DNA of 64,000 nucleotides from Mactra quadrangularis. Lineage: Eukaryota; Mollusca; Bivalvia; Venerida; Mactridae. A model generated the notes under the pieces. It was not told where the DNA came from, ran no database searches, and saw only the letters and a program-made list of their open reading frames with translations. A program made the translations under genes and the position numbers. Shown piece after piece: positions 13,001-28,000 of this stretch. The stretch spans positions 34,689,222 through 34,753,221 of the forward strand of contig CM046294.1 of NCBI GenBank assembly GCA_025267735.1. The letters run 5' to 3'. Numbering within the stretch: position 1 is the first letter of the stretch; each line of letters starts with the position of its first letter.

Positions 13001-16000
13001 TTTTGGTAAAAACTAGGGGTGTAACAATACGGTAAAAACCGTATTGCAATATATTGCAATATGCAAAACCCGTATTGCAATATATTGCAATATGCAAAAC
13101 CCGTATTGCAATATATTGCAATACGTACCGGTTTTTTCCCAAGACATGCAAAGCATGAATTAATGCATGTACCTATTTCGAATTGGATCAGCATAACACG
13201 CATATGGGTACTTCAAATGCTCTCTTATTCAAATGTTTAAATTACGAGTGTAAAATGATCTATATGTTAGAAAAAATGCTGTTTTTTAAACGAATTTCGA
13301 AAACATTTTTTCTCTCATTTGATGTAATGTTTAACCTTTTAAAGCACAGTAGGATTATTTCAAGTATCCAATACATTTTAACATTTTTTTAACATTTAAT
13401 TTTCAGATTATGATAAAAACAAACAGTACGACACATAACTCCAAAAAACCGGTTCAAGGAAAATTGAACCGGTTAAAAACCGTGAGAATTCGTATTGCAA
13501 TATTAATCGGTATATCGGTTAACCGTTACACCCCTAGTAAAAACGTTCCATGACAAGAGACCATGAGAGGATGATAATATGCAATAACTGTAAAATTTTC
13601 TTGCTTTATGTTAGATAATAATAGTTAGTTCTACATTGCTATATATGTCACATAGGAAATCTAGGTAGTGATATTCTTAGTATACAAATTGTGTCCTGGT
13701 GAGTTTAAAATGAGTGGTTCAATATCAGTCATATGATCTTCAGAATGTTCTACTAGCTCTAGTATTTTGGCAATTTTTTGAAGATTCAAATTTAGGAAAG
13801 ATTCAAATAGTAATTTATTGTTGTTCAACTGTTTGTTTGGAAAGAGAAATATGTGAAAAACAAATTTTGTTTACTGTATCAGTTACTGTTGTGGATCAAA
13901 TGAGTATATTATAGACCCTGAATATGATAGAAGTATAATTATTTATAATTTCAGAGATCATTGGTTGATAAATGGGAGGAAGAATTTATGTCAGAGAAGA
14001 GTGTAACTGATGCTGAATTCTGGGAGAAATTAGAACAACATTGGCACGATGTTTCACAGTAAGCTATTGTTAGATATTATTAAACTGTCAGTGGTGGGAC
14101 ATACATAACCTCTTCTTATTTAAATACAGTACCTCTGTACTTAAGATTGATAAAACAGATATTTGTTTTTATGAACAGGGATTATCCAACAAATAACTAA
14201 TACTAGATGGGAGCCCATGCAAGCACGGGCTTTAGGTAATGACAGTTCTCGAAACTGTTCCTCGAAACAGGCATGTTTAAAAGCCATATGAAACTTGATC
14301 ATAAGAGATTGCAAAATATTTGTAGGAAGTTTGAAATTGATAATTGTGTAGTATCGGAGGTATGATTTTGCAATTATAAGTTTAATCTGGATTTGTCAAG
14401 TTCTAAAAGGACTGAACACTGTGAAAATGTAACATGGAGTTATGAAACTTGGTCACCCGAGCTTGTATTTTCATTTCAAAAGTGAATTCTTGATATTTAA
14501 TCCCTTTCAACATGAAACCTGAAATAATTACATGAATAATATTGATCTGTCTAACAACTGTGTCCAATCATTACAGACCATTGGGTCAGCGTATAGAAAA
14601 CATCAGCAAGCTTCTCAGGGCTCACTGGTACATATTGAGCTTGCTTGTGAAAAAATGGACCAAGAACATGTTCTCCCATATTACACCGCTTCGTAGCTCC
14701 CTTTGAAGCAGTCAGCGTACCTTCGGTAGATAGCGTGACCAGACACATATAAATTTTTACCTATGTCTCTGATAGCTCTCAAGTGATACTTTGTGGTGCA
14801 GTAATTTCTATAAGAATCTAATTATTGTAAGTAACAATTTGTCACCGTTCTTGTGAATTGCGCAGACAGATCGCAGTATCTCTCGAAATTAAATTGCAAA
14901 TATCAAGAGGCTTTGTCAAAAAAGAATTGTCAACTTGATATGCCAGTATATAGGTGCTCCAGCGACAAACAAAAGATTTATTCAAAGCTGCGCAGTTTCT
15001 TCCACAAAACAGGAAACTCGCAAATTTAATAGTATAGATTTACGGTAAATCACCCAGGTTAATGTAGGGGCCACTGACAGTGGTATATACCAGTAACTGC
15101 TTTGACTACTTCAGTAAAAAGTTGTGAGTCTACAAAAGGTAGCTTGCTTTAACTTTATATTAATAGACTGACTGATGCTGATTTTGAAATTTGCTCAGAT
15201 AACTCATTGTTTCAACTGTTAGTCACCTTTTCTTTAAAAGTTCTCAGTCTTTAAGAGGGCATTGTACATAATTCTACCTTATATCATATTTGAGGCTAGG
15301 CCTTTCATATTTCTTGTCTAACGAGATTTTTTTTTAAAGCACATTATGCAGTTATTTGCTCACGGATCATTCGCTTCTTTTTGTATGCTCAAAATTTATG
15401 TATGGTTGGTAATAAAAAAATCAATAAAAAACAATAATGATAAAGACTTAATGTATAGAGGCAACACAGTTAGGCAAAGCCCAATGTTCCCTGTGAGCCT
15501 CTTAACAACAGTATATAACAAGCAAGGTAAAATATTTGACATAGATTAAACATAATTATTTACAACAAATTTACAATAAAACAAGTGATAATAATTTTAA
15601 GGTGATTTTGTATTCCACCACACATTATATTTCTGTTTGAAAGAATTTTGAGTTCTAGCATTTTGTACCTCTTTTGGTGAAGCATTCCATAATTTGGACC
15701 TGAGTTATTTAGTGATTTTTTGTAAATTCCAATCTAGGTTCTGGTACATAATGTAATTGGTTATTTTCTGAAGATCTTAATTTGTTGGTAAAGTCTGTAT
15801 TACATATTAAAAATTTTCACTATGGTATTGAGGGCATGTATTGTTAATGGATTTTCTACATTATAATAGATTTTTAAAATTTGACCCTTTATGGAAATTT
15901 CATCCAGTTTAGTGTTGTAAAAAGTTCTTGTGATGGTGTGTCTTTTTCCAGAATAATTCTAGCTGCCCTTTTTTTAAATTAATTAAGATTTTCATTTGAC

Positions 16001-19000
16001 TACTTTTGCAGTTTCCCATTACAGAACAACAATACCATATTTAGACGAGTATAATACGCATACGTGTATAATGTGCATCAAAAAAATTGGGCAAATCCGA
16101 AGAAAAAACTTTCTGTCGATTTATTTGGCAAAATTAATAAGAAAAAAATTAATCGAGATTTCGGTGAAAAGATAAAACTTTTTGCCAATTTTTTTCGACA
16201 AAATTAAAAAGAAAAAACTATAGGCCAATTTTTCGTGAAACACGCTTAAAAGTTACAATGCATCGTCCTGTAATCATACGAACAATTATCTGTAATTGAG
16301 AGTTAATTTACCTAAAATCAATCACACAGCTATCAAATCAATAACTAAGACATTTACGGTCATTATAGATTTTAGGTTGGCGGTAATCATGATAGAAGCT
16401 GATATGCCTTATTGATTCTAGGACATTTGCCCCCCCAGACATTTGCCCCCTTTTTTTGACATGGTGGACATTTGCCCCCCCCCTTCTTTATTTGGAGGGC
16501 GGACATTTGCCCCTCGTGTGTTTTGACTGGGCGGGCATTTGCCCCCCTACCCTATTTTTTTGGAGGGTTGACATTTGCCCCCCTTTTATTTAAAACATGT
16601 TTACTACTTGAAGTATTGCCTCTGAAATAATACAAAAGCAAAAGAACTTTTTAAATTCTCTAAATGTACGAATTTTGAATATTCTCATAAAAAATCGGCT
16701 TTTCTAATTTTACCCCATATTACAAAGTTTCAATTAAAATCATATTTTATGAAGCCTGTTGTTTAACACTTACCAATTAGGTTATTGCTATGACCCCCAA
16801 TTATCTGTCCAAAATTAGATAATAAATAGAAGATGAAAGTACAGTTCTTTACAGTTTACAAATCTAAGTGTTGTATAAACACAAATAAATTATTTTAATC
16901 CCCTAATTAACTGTCAAAACTTGGGAGTATAGGCTGTATCTTTCTTCACAGTTTGCACATGAACTGTCATTATAATACTTTGTAAAGTGATGCTGTAGTC
17001 GGCACTCTTTGTTTCAGAAGACAACTGATAATTGCAGTAAATTATTGTAAAAGAAAGTAAATGTAAACACCAGACTCGAGTATTAATAATTAATATTTAA
17101 TAAAAGATGTACCACCAATATGTTAGCATTGATATTGTTAATTCTACATAAACTAAAGTAGCATAGTATTCGGACAAACAAATTCGGACACAAAAATCGA
17201 AACATATGACATTAATGTACCTGAAATATTTGTTTAACTTTATAAAAACAAATGTCAAAATTTGTACTCGCTCCAAAAATAGCTTGATCACCTTTTATTT
17301 TCACATGTTAATTCGAAGGGGGGCAAATGTCCCCCCTCCAAAAAACGAAGGGGGGCAAATGTCCGCCCTGTCAAAACACACGAGGGGGCAAATGTCCGCC
17401 CTTCAAAAAACTGAGGGGGCAAATGTCTGCCCTGACAAAAAAAGGGGGAAATGTCTGGATACCGCCTTAATTATAAGTTCAAAGGGCTGCGGAGCTGACA
17501 CACATTTAATTGATTTTAAATGATGTGATTGTTTGTCCTTTGTTAATTTATTATTACTCAGATTAAAATTGAATTATATGCCCGTAAATATTACGATATT
17601 TTATATTATAAATATAATCAGTGTCAAACAATGCTAATCAATATGAAAATATAAAAAAGCATAAAATTTAATTGCGCAATCGCTAGTTTTTATCAAAAAC
17701 CTGTACAGTTTGTTGGTATAACAGAATTACCTCCCTTTTTTAAAAAATCGTGATTTGCAAATATGGACGATTTTGTCATGGCGATTTTTTTGTAGTTTTC
17801 GTGTAAAACACGCATAAAAATGAAGTCAAATTTGGAGGTAAAAAAGTGTGTATTATACTCGTCAAATTCTAAATGGGGAAGTATGTATGCATTGTAAAAC
17901 AATTTTCTGGTAGGAATACTAATGAATTGTTTTATTTTTTGTAGGAGATATTATTTTTTTATAATAGTATTAATTTCATTTTTCCAAGATTGTTACTACT
18001 TGTACACCTAAAAGTCTTTCAGAATTTGAAAACTCAATATTCAAGATTTTATTTTTTTTATTTCTGAAAAATCAGGATTTTGGATAGACGAAAAATATAA
18101 AAGGTCTGACCTGACTTCAACCTGATTAAAACCCAATCTAAACTTTTCTGCTCGCCTACTCGCTAATTTAGATCTGGCCAATTTCAAACGAGGGTCACGT
18201 TCAGGTGACCTTTTCTCATCATACTATTCATGACAAAATTGTAATAATTAGTAACTTGTTTACATCATGGAATTTGAAATGAGCCATCCAATCCGGACTG
18301 TGAATAATACCGCTGTTAAATTAGCTCGCAAACCTTGGTCTATAAGTAGAAATTATGAAATGAAAATGTTATTAAAAGTGTTTCGTCTAGATGAAAGCTA
18401 TGCATTGACCCTCCATTGAGATCTTAGAGATCCTGTACAACAATGCTCTACAGGATATCTGTTTATGGAGATTGGTCTGACTTATAGTTACAAGTATTAA
18501 AAAGAATTTTTACTATCACACAATATTAGATTTATTTTGGATTTGGAAGCATTCATAATATCAATACTTATTCATTCACATGAAAACACAGTAAAGTCTA
18601 TGAATGCATGCAGTACACAGGATTACACAAATAAGAGAAAACTTGTATTTCTATTTTGTCTATGTGCTGGTGGTGTGACATAGACAGTCAAAACTAGCAT
18701 ATCACAGATTTGACATATAAGACTGTAGTTTCAAGTTGCACAGTTGCACTTAGGTATACATTAAATATTTATCACAAATCATATGATTATTACAGAGTAA
18801 ATGGATATGTTTTAAACTGTACATGTATCTAGATATTTACAACAGTGAAAAATATCATATTCCTTAATATATTATAGTTTTATGAACAGTACATTGTATA
18901 AATATCAAAATAAAATATATGGCTATAATTTCCCATTACAACAGTTAAATCAAATAATGTTTAAAACCAGAGTCAGTTACAAGCTGTCATAGAGATATTG

Positions 19001-22000
19001 TTTGTCAGCAACTTTAAAATGACTGAAGTTTTTTATCTTTTTAAAACTTGGTATTAAACAATTAATTATTTAATCTATCAATACTTTAATCTTGTTTCAG
19101 GACTGGTGAAGAAAATGCCTGGTTAACAGAATATGAAGAAAGTCAACCTTTTAAGGTATTTAACTTTTTGTTGTCATAAAATATAAAGTACATTGTATCT
19201 CTCAAGTTTGAAAATGTTTTTAAAAGGAATGAATATGATAATGTGAAGATTGCATTATCCTAATGGAGAAAAAATACTGACAAATATATTTTGATAAAAA
19301 CACAATATCTGTTCTTTTTTAAATTCATACAAGCATAATCTTTGACAAGTCATTTGCAAAGAAATATTAAAAAAAAACAACATTTGCACTTGTCATTCTT
19401 GGTGGAATAAAACAATATATTGAGTTTTATTAGCCGGATTTTTCAACGAAAAAATTGGCTAATAGTTTTGCGAAACCTGAGCAGGCATGTGAGCAGGCGG
19501 GTATCAGGTGTCGTTAACAATTTTGTGAAAGTTTTTTCTTTACCATATATTTCTGCCATTTGGACTTGAGTAATTTAGAGATTGTTTTGTAAATTCCAGT
19601 CTAGGTTTCGGTACATAACATAATTGGTTATTTTCTGAAGATCTTTAAAAAACTTCATAAAATGATAACATACCATGTGATGAACAGAACAGAAAGTAAC
19701 CACAACTCTACCTGGCTTAATTATGGATTATTTGGCTTTGTAATTTTTGTGTTTAAGTTTTCAATTTGTTGTATATGTATGCCATTTTTTTCTTTACTAT
19801 ATATTTCTGCCATGTATGGTCACATCCTAACACAATTTCAAACAATGATTACTTACCATGGCATGAACATAATAACGAAGTACTTGCAACACTACCTGGC
19901 TTAATTATTAAATATTCCCCCTTGCAATTTTTGTGCTAAAGTTATTTATTTGTTGTATATCTCTGCCATTTATGGTCACATCCTAATAAATTTCAAACAA
20001 TGATATCATGAACAGAATAAGAAAGTACCTGCAACTCTACCTGGCATAATAATGATTTATTGCCCTTTGTATTTTTCCGTCAAAGTTTTCAATTTGTTGG
20101 ATTCCTCTCCCATTTATGATAAGATCATGATGAAATATCACACAATAATAACATACCATGTGATGAACAGAATTAGAAAGTAACTGCAACTCTACCTGGC
20201 TTAATTATGGATTATTTCCCTGTGTAAGTTCTGTGTTAAAGTTTTCAATTTGTTAGATATCTCTGCCATTTAGGGTTAAATCTTGATGAAAGTTTATTTA
20301 ATGATTACATACCATGTGTTGAACAAGATTTAGAAAGTTAACTTGACTCTACTTGGCTTAATTCTTTTGGATTATTTTTCCTTTGTAATTTTTGCATTAA
20401 AGTTTTCAATTGGTTGCATACCTCTGCCATTAAGGATCAAATCTTAATGATGTTCATACAATGATTACATATTATGTGTTGAACAGAATTAAAAAGTAAC
20501 CACAACTCCACCTGACTAAATTATGGATTATTTTCTTTTGTATTTTTTGCATTTGATAGTTTATTTTGTCTTATGCCTTTTAAGTAATTTATTTTGTTGA
20601 TTAAAAACACTCTTTCTTCCTTCATGATGAATTATTGCCCTTGGTATACCATTTCATAAGCAATTTATTAAATATGGCTTTCTTTTGTAACAACATAAAC
20701 TTGATCTAAATTTTCCCCATCTTCAGAAAAATCTAGCTTTAATGTGGTTTCCACTTTATATTTTTTTGTTTTACATCTGTTGTGCCTTCTACAACAAGTC
20801 TTCAAGAATGAAGCACTATAGAAACATACCTAGCAAGACATACATATGTGTAAATTATCTACAAATGTAATTCAAAACTTGAGGAGTATATTTTAAGGGA
20901 AAATAACTAATAGCTTCTTCATGATGCTATAAAAATGCAAAAAAATGCATTCAACATTACAAAATATTTGAAACAAAGAAGTGCTGCTACAGCAAAGGGT
21001 GAAATATGAACTTTTTGAGGAATGAAATAGTAACAAAACTGCCGTGAAAGTGTGCCGATATAGCCTCAATGTGGGCAATATATTCCAGTATTGAGCAAGT
21101 GTTCCAAAATATTGATATTTGGCTCACTTTCTAGTGTGTCAAGAATCCATATCGAGGCAACTTCTAGTCATTTCCCATCAGCAGTTCAACTACAGCGGAC
21201 TTTCTGCACATGGAATTTGTTAAGTAACTAGCAATGCGTAGATACCCAATGTTACGACATTTTTTTTCATAGTAAAATATGAATAACAAGACTTTCCTTT
21301 TATAATGAATGTTCATTAGATTCTAACGTTACAGCATTGAATAAACAAAACAATACATGTGATGAAGTGTCAGCATGCAAAATAGCGCGTTATGTCCGAA
21401 AAAATACTTGTATTTTTGTTGCAGAAAAATCATAATTACATGTAAAGTCAACATATGCAATAAAAGGTTATTAAACAGGGCAAGTGTGACTTCAGTGGAT
21501 ATAATACCCAGGGCAAGGGTGTCTTAAGTCGATAGAATAACCAGGGCAAGTGTGTCTTAAGTCGATATAATATCTAGGGCAAGTGTGCCTTAAGTTGATA
21601 TTGGCCTACTTATCCCTGCATTAGTCCTCGGGCCAATACCTAAGCAAGTGTGCTGGTATTTTCCTTAAGGCACCCCTACCCTGTTTAATGACCTTTACAA
21701 TTGGTATGTTATATGATACAAATGTATTTACTAGTACATGACTTTTGTATATATAACAAACTATTTTACATAGATTAACTCTATATTACAGGAATATAAA
21801 TTTGAGGAAGATAATCCTTTAATAAATCATCCAGATCCTTATCAAGCTGGTTTAGAAATGTTAGAGAAAGGTGATATACCTAATGCTGTTTTATTGTTTG
21901 AAGCTGCTGTGAAGAAAGATGAAACACATGCTGATGTATGTATGACCCCTCATAGTAACTTGGGAGTTGATAGTTTATAATATAATTTTATATTGCTTTG

Positions 22001-25000
22001 AGGATTAATTAAAATAATCACCAGTTTATAGTATAGTTTTATATTGCTTTGAGGATTAAATTGAAATAATCACCAGTTTATAGTATAGTTTTATATTGCT
22101 TTAAGGATTAATTGAAATAATCATCAGTTTATAGTATAGTTTTATATTGCTTTGAGGATTAATTGAAATAATCACCAGTTTATAGTATAGTTTTATATTG
22201 CTTTGAGGATTAATTGAAATAATCCCCAGTTTATAGTATAGTTTTATATTGCTTTGAGGATTAATTGAAATAATCATCAGTTTATAGTATAGTTTTATAT
22301 TGCTTTGAGGATTAATTGAAATAATCACCAGTTTATAGTATAGTTTTATATTGCTTTGAGGATTAATTGAAATAATCATCAGTTTATAGTATAGTTTTAT
22401 ATTGCTTTAAGGATTAATTGAAATACTCACCAGTTTATAGTATAGTTTTATATTGCTTTGAGGATTAATTGAAATAATCACCAGTTTATAGTATAGTTTT
22501 ATATTGCTTTAAGGATTAATTGAAATAATCACCAGTAACTTGAATACAGTCTAACCTGAGGCCTTTTGTGTGAAACAGTTATGACTTTTTGTTCCTGTAA
22601 CATGGTTATTTTGTTTAGAGATTTTAAGAAATGTTACTAAATGATTATCTCCTTTGAGATGTGTTACATTGATACTATGTTAATACAGGTTGTATGAATA
22701 TATGAGTTAAAGTCAGTAATTAGGTCTGAAGTCTAAATGATTGTATGAATGCTGTCAGTTTGTTACTCTGAAACATCATTATCATATAATAAACAATAAT
22801 TGTTCATACATATTATGAGATATGAAACATACATTTCACCTGTTACAGCATGTTAAAGAAATATTTCTTACATATATATATATTACTAGAATTATCTTTC
22901 TTGTCATGACGTTATTCATCTATGTAAACTTAACTTCCTGCTTATCTAATAGTGGTGTGATAAAACTGGCTTACATTATATAATAAATTCTTTACTTTAA
23001 TTCATGAACTAAGGCATTGCCATGTTAACATGAAATCATATCAAATAAAAATATTTCCTGGAGATTTTCTCTTAAAAGGTAAAACTCGATTCAAAGCATC
23101 ATCCATACTTTAATGAACTCTTGACAAAAACTTAAAATAAGTATTGAATAAATGAGACATGATTTTGTTATATATTTCAGGCTTGGCAATATTTAGGTAC
23201 AACACAAGCTGAGAATGAACAGGAACCAGCTGCCATTGCTGCCTTAAATAAGTATGTTTTTATTGTAACATTTATCTTTAAAATTAATCTTATAAAAAGG
23301 CAAATTGTTATTCCAATTCATCTTTTGGATATGCTTCACTTTTATTCCTTGTATCATGACATCTACAATGTGTAAACAATGCAGCGATCTACACATGATA
23401 TATAAACACGGCAGTGATCTACACATGATATATAAACACGGCAGTGATCTACACATGATATATAAACACGGCAGTGATCTACACATGATATATAAACATG
23501 GCAGTGATCTACACATGATATATAAACACGGCAGCGATCTACACAGGATATATAAACACGGCAGTGATCTACACATGATATATAAACACGGCAGTGATCT
23601 ACACATGATATATAAACACGGCAGTGATCTACACATGATATATAAACATGGCAGTGATCTACACATGATATATAAACACGGCAGTGATCTACACCTGATA
23701 TATAAGCACGGCAGTGATCTACACATGATATATAAGCACGGCAGTGATCTACACAGGATATATAAACATGGCAGTGATCTACACAGGATATATAAACACT
23801 GCAGTGATCTACACAGTATATTTAAACACGGCAGTGATCTACACAGGATATATAAACACGGCAGTGATCTACACAGGATATATAAACACCGCAGTGATCT
23901 ACACAGGATATATAAACATGGCAGTGATCTACACATGATATATAAACATTGCAGTGATCTACACGTGATATATAAACACGGCAGTGATCTACACAGGATA
24001 TATAAACACGGCAGTGATCTACACAGTATTTTCTTAAATATTTATGTTAGTTGGGCCTGAGTCAAGGCTTGCTAGAGCTGTTACTTAGAGTATATAGAAT
24101 CTAAGCTTGTTGGGCCAGAGTCAAGATTGGCTAGATCCAGTACTTATTGATATATGAGCTTGTAGAGCGAGAGACAAGATTGGCTAGATCCAGCACTTAG
24201 ATAGGAGCTTGTAGAGCAAGAGCCAAGATTGGCTAGATCCAGTACTTAGAATATATAAGCTTGTAGAGCAAGAGACAAGTTGGCTAAACCCAGTACTTAG
24301 AATATATAAGCTTGTAGAGCAAGAGACAAGATTGGCTAGATATAGTACATTAGAATACAACCGGCACGCAACAATATATTTATTTATTTGAGTTAACGCC
24401 ATGTCAACACTATTTAGGTCATTTTATGGTGTCCATTGCACCTAACCTAGCTTTCCTGGACCATTGTCTATAACCAGTACTCACCTACCCTTCCACAAGA
24501 CTGGAAACTTGTCCATATTATCTAATCAATGGAGGAAAATTGACATTATTGTCAAATTTTCATGGAAGGGTATAACCTCCCCAGGTGGGATTCGAACCGG
24601 CACCCCCTCAGGCACGAGATTCCAAATCCTGGCGCGCTACCAACTGCGCTATCAACTCGGGTAAATAGATATTGTCTTATAAAATTAATGATTCTGTTAC
24701 AATGGATTAGTTACAATTGAATTGTTTGTATTATTTCAGATGTTTAGATTTACAACCTACAAATCTTACAGCATTAATGTCACTAGCTGTAAGTTATACT
24801 AATGAATCATTAGGATCCCATGCTTGTCATACATTAAAATTATGGTTAAAACATAATGATAGATATACTCATCTTATACCAGAACCTGTTGAACAGAAAC
24901 CTAAAGTATCATCATATGTATCCAGGTAAGTAATAATCTTAATACCACTCAGAGTATAGTAACATTATATCATTTGTATGAACAGTCTTTGAATTTAGCT

Positions 25001-28000
25001 GGTAGATCATGGCTGAATCCACCAAAACACCAACTTTTCACTGCTTCTATTTTCCTTATTCAATAAATTTTCCCTTCCTATATAAACATACTGATTTTTT
25101 CCTCAACTAACCATCTACATAGGGGTACTTATTACAAGGAGCTGACCTTCCACATTTTTCCATAAAATGGTGAAATATTAAAAAAAGTTATGGAACAAGA
25201 AACCTACCATGAGGGTGCATTTTTTATATGTAATGAGTTGTCCTTCTGTCTGTCTGTCCGTGGACAATTACTTGTCCGGATGATAACTCAAACAATAATG
25301 TACCTAGATTCCCCTAATTTTATGTGTGGATAGCCCTTGGGTAAAAGGTGTGCCCTATTGATTTTGAGACCCCTTGTTCAAAGATCAAGCTCACTGGGAT
25401 TTAAAATATGAAAACTTTGTCCGGACAATAACTCAACAACGATTTTATCTAGATTCACTAAATATTTTGAGAGTGTAGCCCTTGTGTCAAGGATGTGCCT
25501 TATTGGTTTTGAGGCACGAGCGTCAAAGGTCAAGGTCACAGGGACATCATATGGAAAAACCTTGTCTGAACGATAACTTAACAACCACTTTACCTAGGTT
25601 CACGAAATTTCATGTGTAGATAGCCCTTGGGTAGAAGGTGTGCCCTCTTGATTTTGAGATCCCAGGGTTAAAGGTCAGGGTCACTGGGACTAAATTTAAA
25701 TGAAAATTATGACTGGACAATATTTCAACTGTACCTAGGTTCACCAAATTTTATGTGAGAGTAGCCCTTGTGTCAAGGATGTGCTCTACTGGTTATGAGG
25801 CCCAAGGGTTAAAGGTTTAGGTCTCTGGAAGTTCATACGGGAAAACTTTGTGCGACTGTACCTAGGTTCACAAAATCTCTGCTTTTGATAGCCCTCCGGT
25901 CAAGGATGTGATCTTTCCTGAGGTGCCTGGGTCATAGGTCAAGGTCACACAGACTTCATATGAGACCAAACACAGGTTGGACTGCACGCAGGTGTATAAT
26001 GCCCCGCCCAGAGGAGCTCTTGTTTAATATAATGTCCTAGACTGATCTCAAAATATATAGTATAGGCACTATGTAAAAGTAAAGTCTATTTTTCTTTCAG
26101 CCATGAACATAAAGCAATACAAGATTTATTTATAAATGCAGCTAGAGCCGTACCACAAGGTGAAATAGATGCTGATGTACAAAGTGGTCTTGGTGTTTTA
26201 TTTAATCTTAGTGGAGAATATGATAAAGCTGTAGATTGTTTCTCCGCTGCATTACAAGTGAGACCCAAGGTATGTTACAGGTTATAACTAAAGTATGTTA
26301 CAAGTTAGAACTAAGGTTTGTTACAAGTTAGAACTAAGGTATGTTACAAGTTAGAACTAAGGTATGTTACAAGTTAGAACTATGGTATGTTACAAGTTAG
26401 AACTAAGGTATGTTACAAGTTAGAACTAAGGTATGTTAAAAGTGAGACCTAAGGTATGTTACAAGTTAGAACTAAGGTATGTTAAAAGTGAGACCTAAGG
26501 TATGTTACAAGTTAGAACTAAGGTATGTTACAAGTTAGAACTAAGGTATGTTACAAGTTAGAACTAAGGTATGTTACAAGTTAGAACTAAGGTATGTTAC
26601 AAGTTAGAACTAAGGCATGTTACAAGTTAGAACTAAAGTATGTTACAGGTTAGAACTAAGGTATGTTACAAGTTAGAACTAAGGTATGTTACAAGTTAGA
26701 ACTATGGTATGTTAAAAGTTAGAACTAAGGTATGTTACAAGTTAGAACTAAGGTATGTTACAAGTTAGAACTAAGGTATGTTACAAGTAAGACCCAAGGT
26801 ATGTTACAAGTTAGAACTAAGGTATGTAACAAGTTAGAACTAAGGTTTGTTACAAGTTAGAACTAAGGTATGTTACAAGTTAGAACTAAGGTATGTTACA
26901 AGTTAGAACTAAGGTATGTAACAAGTTAGAACTAAGGTTTGTTACAAGTTAGAACTAAGGTATGTTACAAGTTAGAACTAAGGTATGTAACAAGTTAGAA
27001 CTAAGGTATGTTACAAGTTAGAACTAAGGTATGTTACAAGTTAGAACTAAGGTATGTTACAAGTTAGAACTACAGTATGTTACAAGTTAGAACTAAGGTA
27101 TGTTACAAGTTAGAACTAAGGTATGTTACAAGTTAGAACTACAGTATGTTACAAGTTAGAACTAAGGTATGTTACAAGTTAGAACTAAAGTATGTTACAA
27201 GTTAGAACTAAGGTATGGTATACACATATACAGTAATTATTTATTGTTCTCAGTCTATAACCCAAGACTGGTTATTGCTGGAGCAGTGTCTTTTATGACT
27301 GTATATACTGATTCTGGAGTAGTAGTGTTTGTTGCAATTGTCACAAATAAGTACAGAATCATTAAAATTGTGTGCTTTCCATATTATTATATACAGTAAA
27401 GTTCTTCTTTAACAACTACCATGATTAATGCAAAATTATCCAATTTTGACCCTTGATAAGTATCAAATGTTGAGAAGAAAAATGCCCCTATATCAAATTG
27501 TTCTAATAGCAGAACTTTACTGTACTATTTGTCTTGTATTTTTGATATCATCTGTTACCTTGTATAGTACCTGTTGTTACTTTAATAAATCAGTTTTTGG
27601 TTTACTACAGTAACATCACATTTAAAACGAAAATTTGACTTCTTTTTTTTTCAAGTTGCTGTATCAAAGTGAAATTGATGGGTTTTTTTTGTTTTTTTGG
27701 GTTTTTTTTATGAAGTCGTATTCAACACATATACGACGACCAGCTCTTCCTACTATAGTTTTCCTGGACACATTTCTATCACCAGTACTAACTTACCCTA
27801 CCACGAGGCTGACAACTCATGTATAGGGTATGACCTACCGCGACCAGGCTTGAATCCGCGATCTCTGGATTCAAAGTCAGACATGCTAACAACTACACCA
27901 TGGCCACAGCTAGAAATTGATGTACATTGGGTACTTGTAAATGTAGCCCAATATGTTACTTTTATTATTATATATATAATATATATTATTACAATATGAT

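Noticed and set aside
22101..22379. 92-codon - frame of repeated [17 protein letters not shown]
   Set aside because: Artefact of the 51-bp minisatellite.
23305..24060. 251-codon + frame and 230-codon - frame rich in [10 protein letters not shown] and [10 protein letters not shown]
   Set aside because: Produced by a 30-bp minisatellite whose unit is a multiple of three; both strands open equally and it lies in a PEX5 intron.
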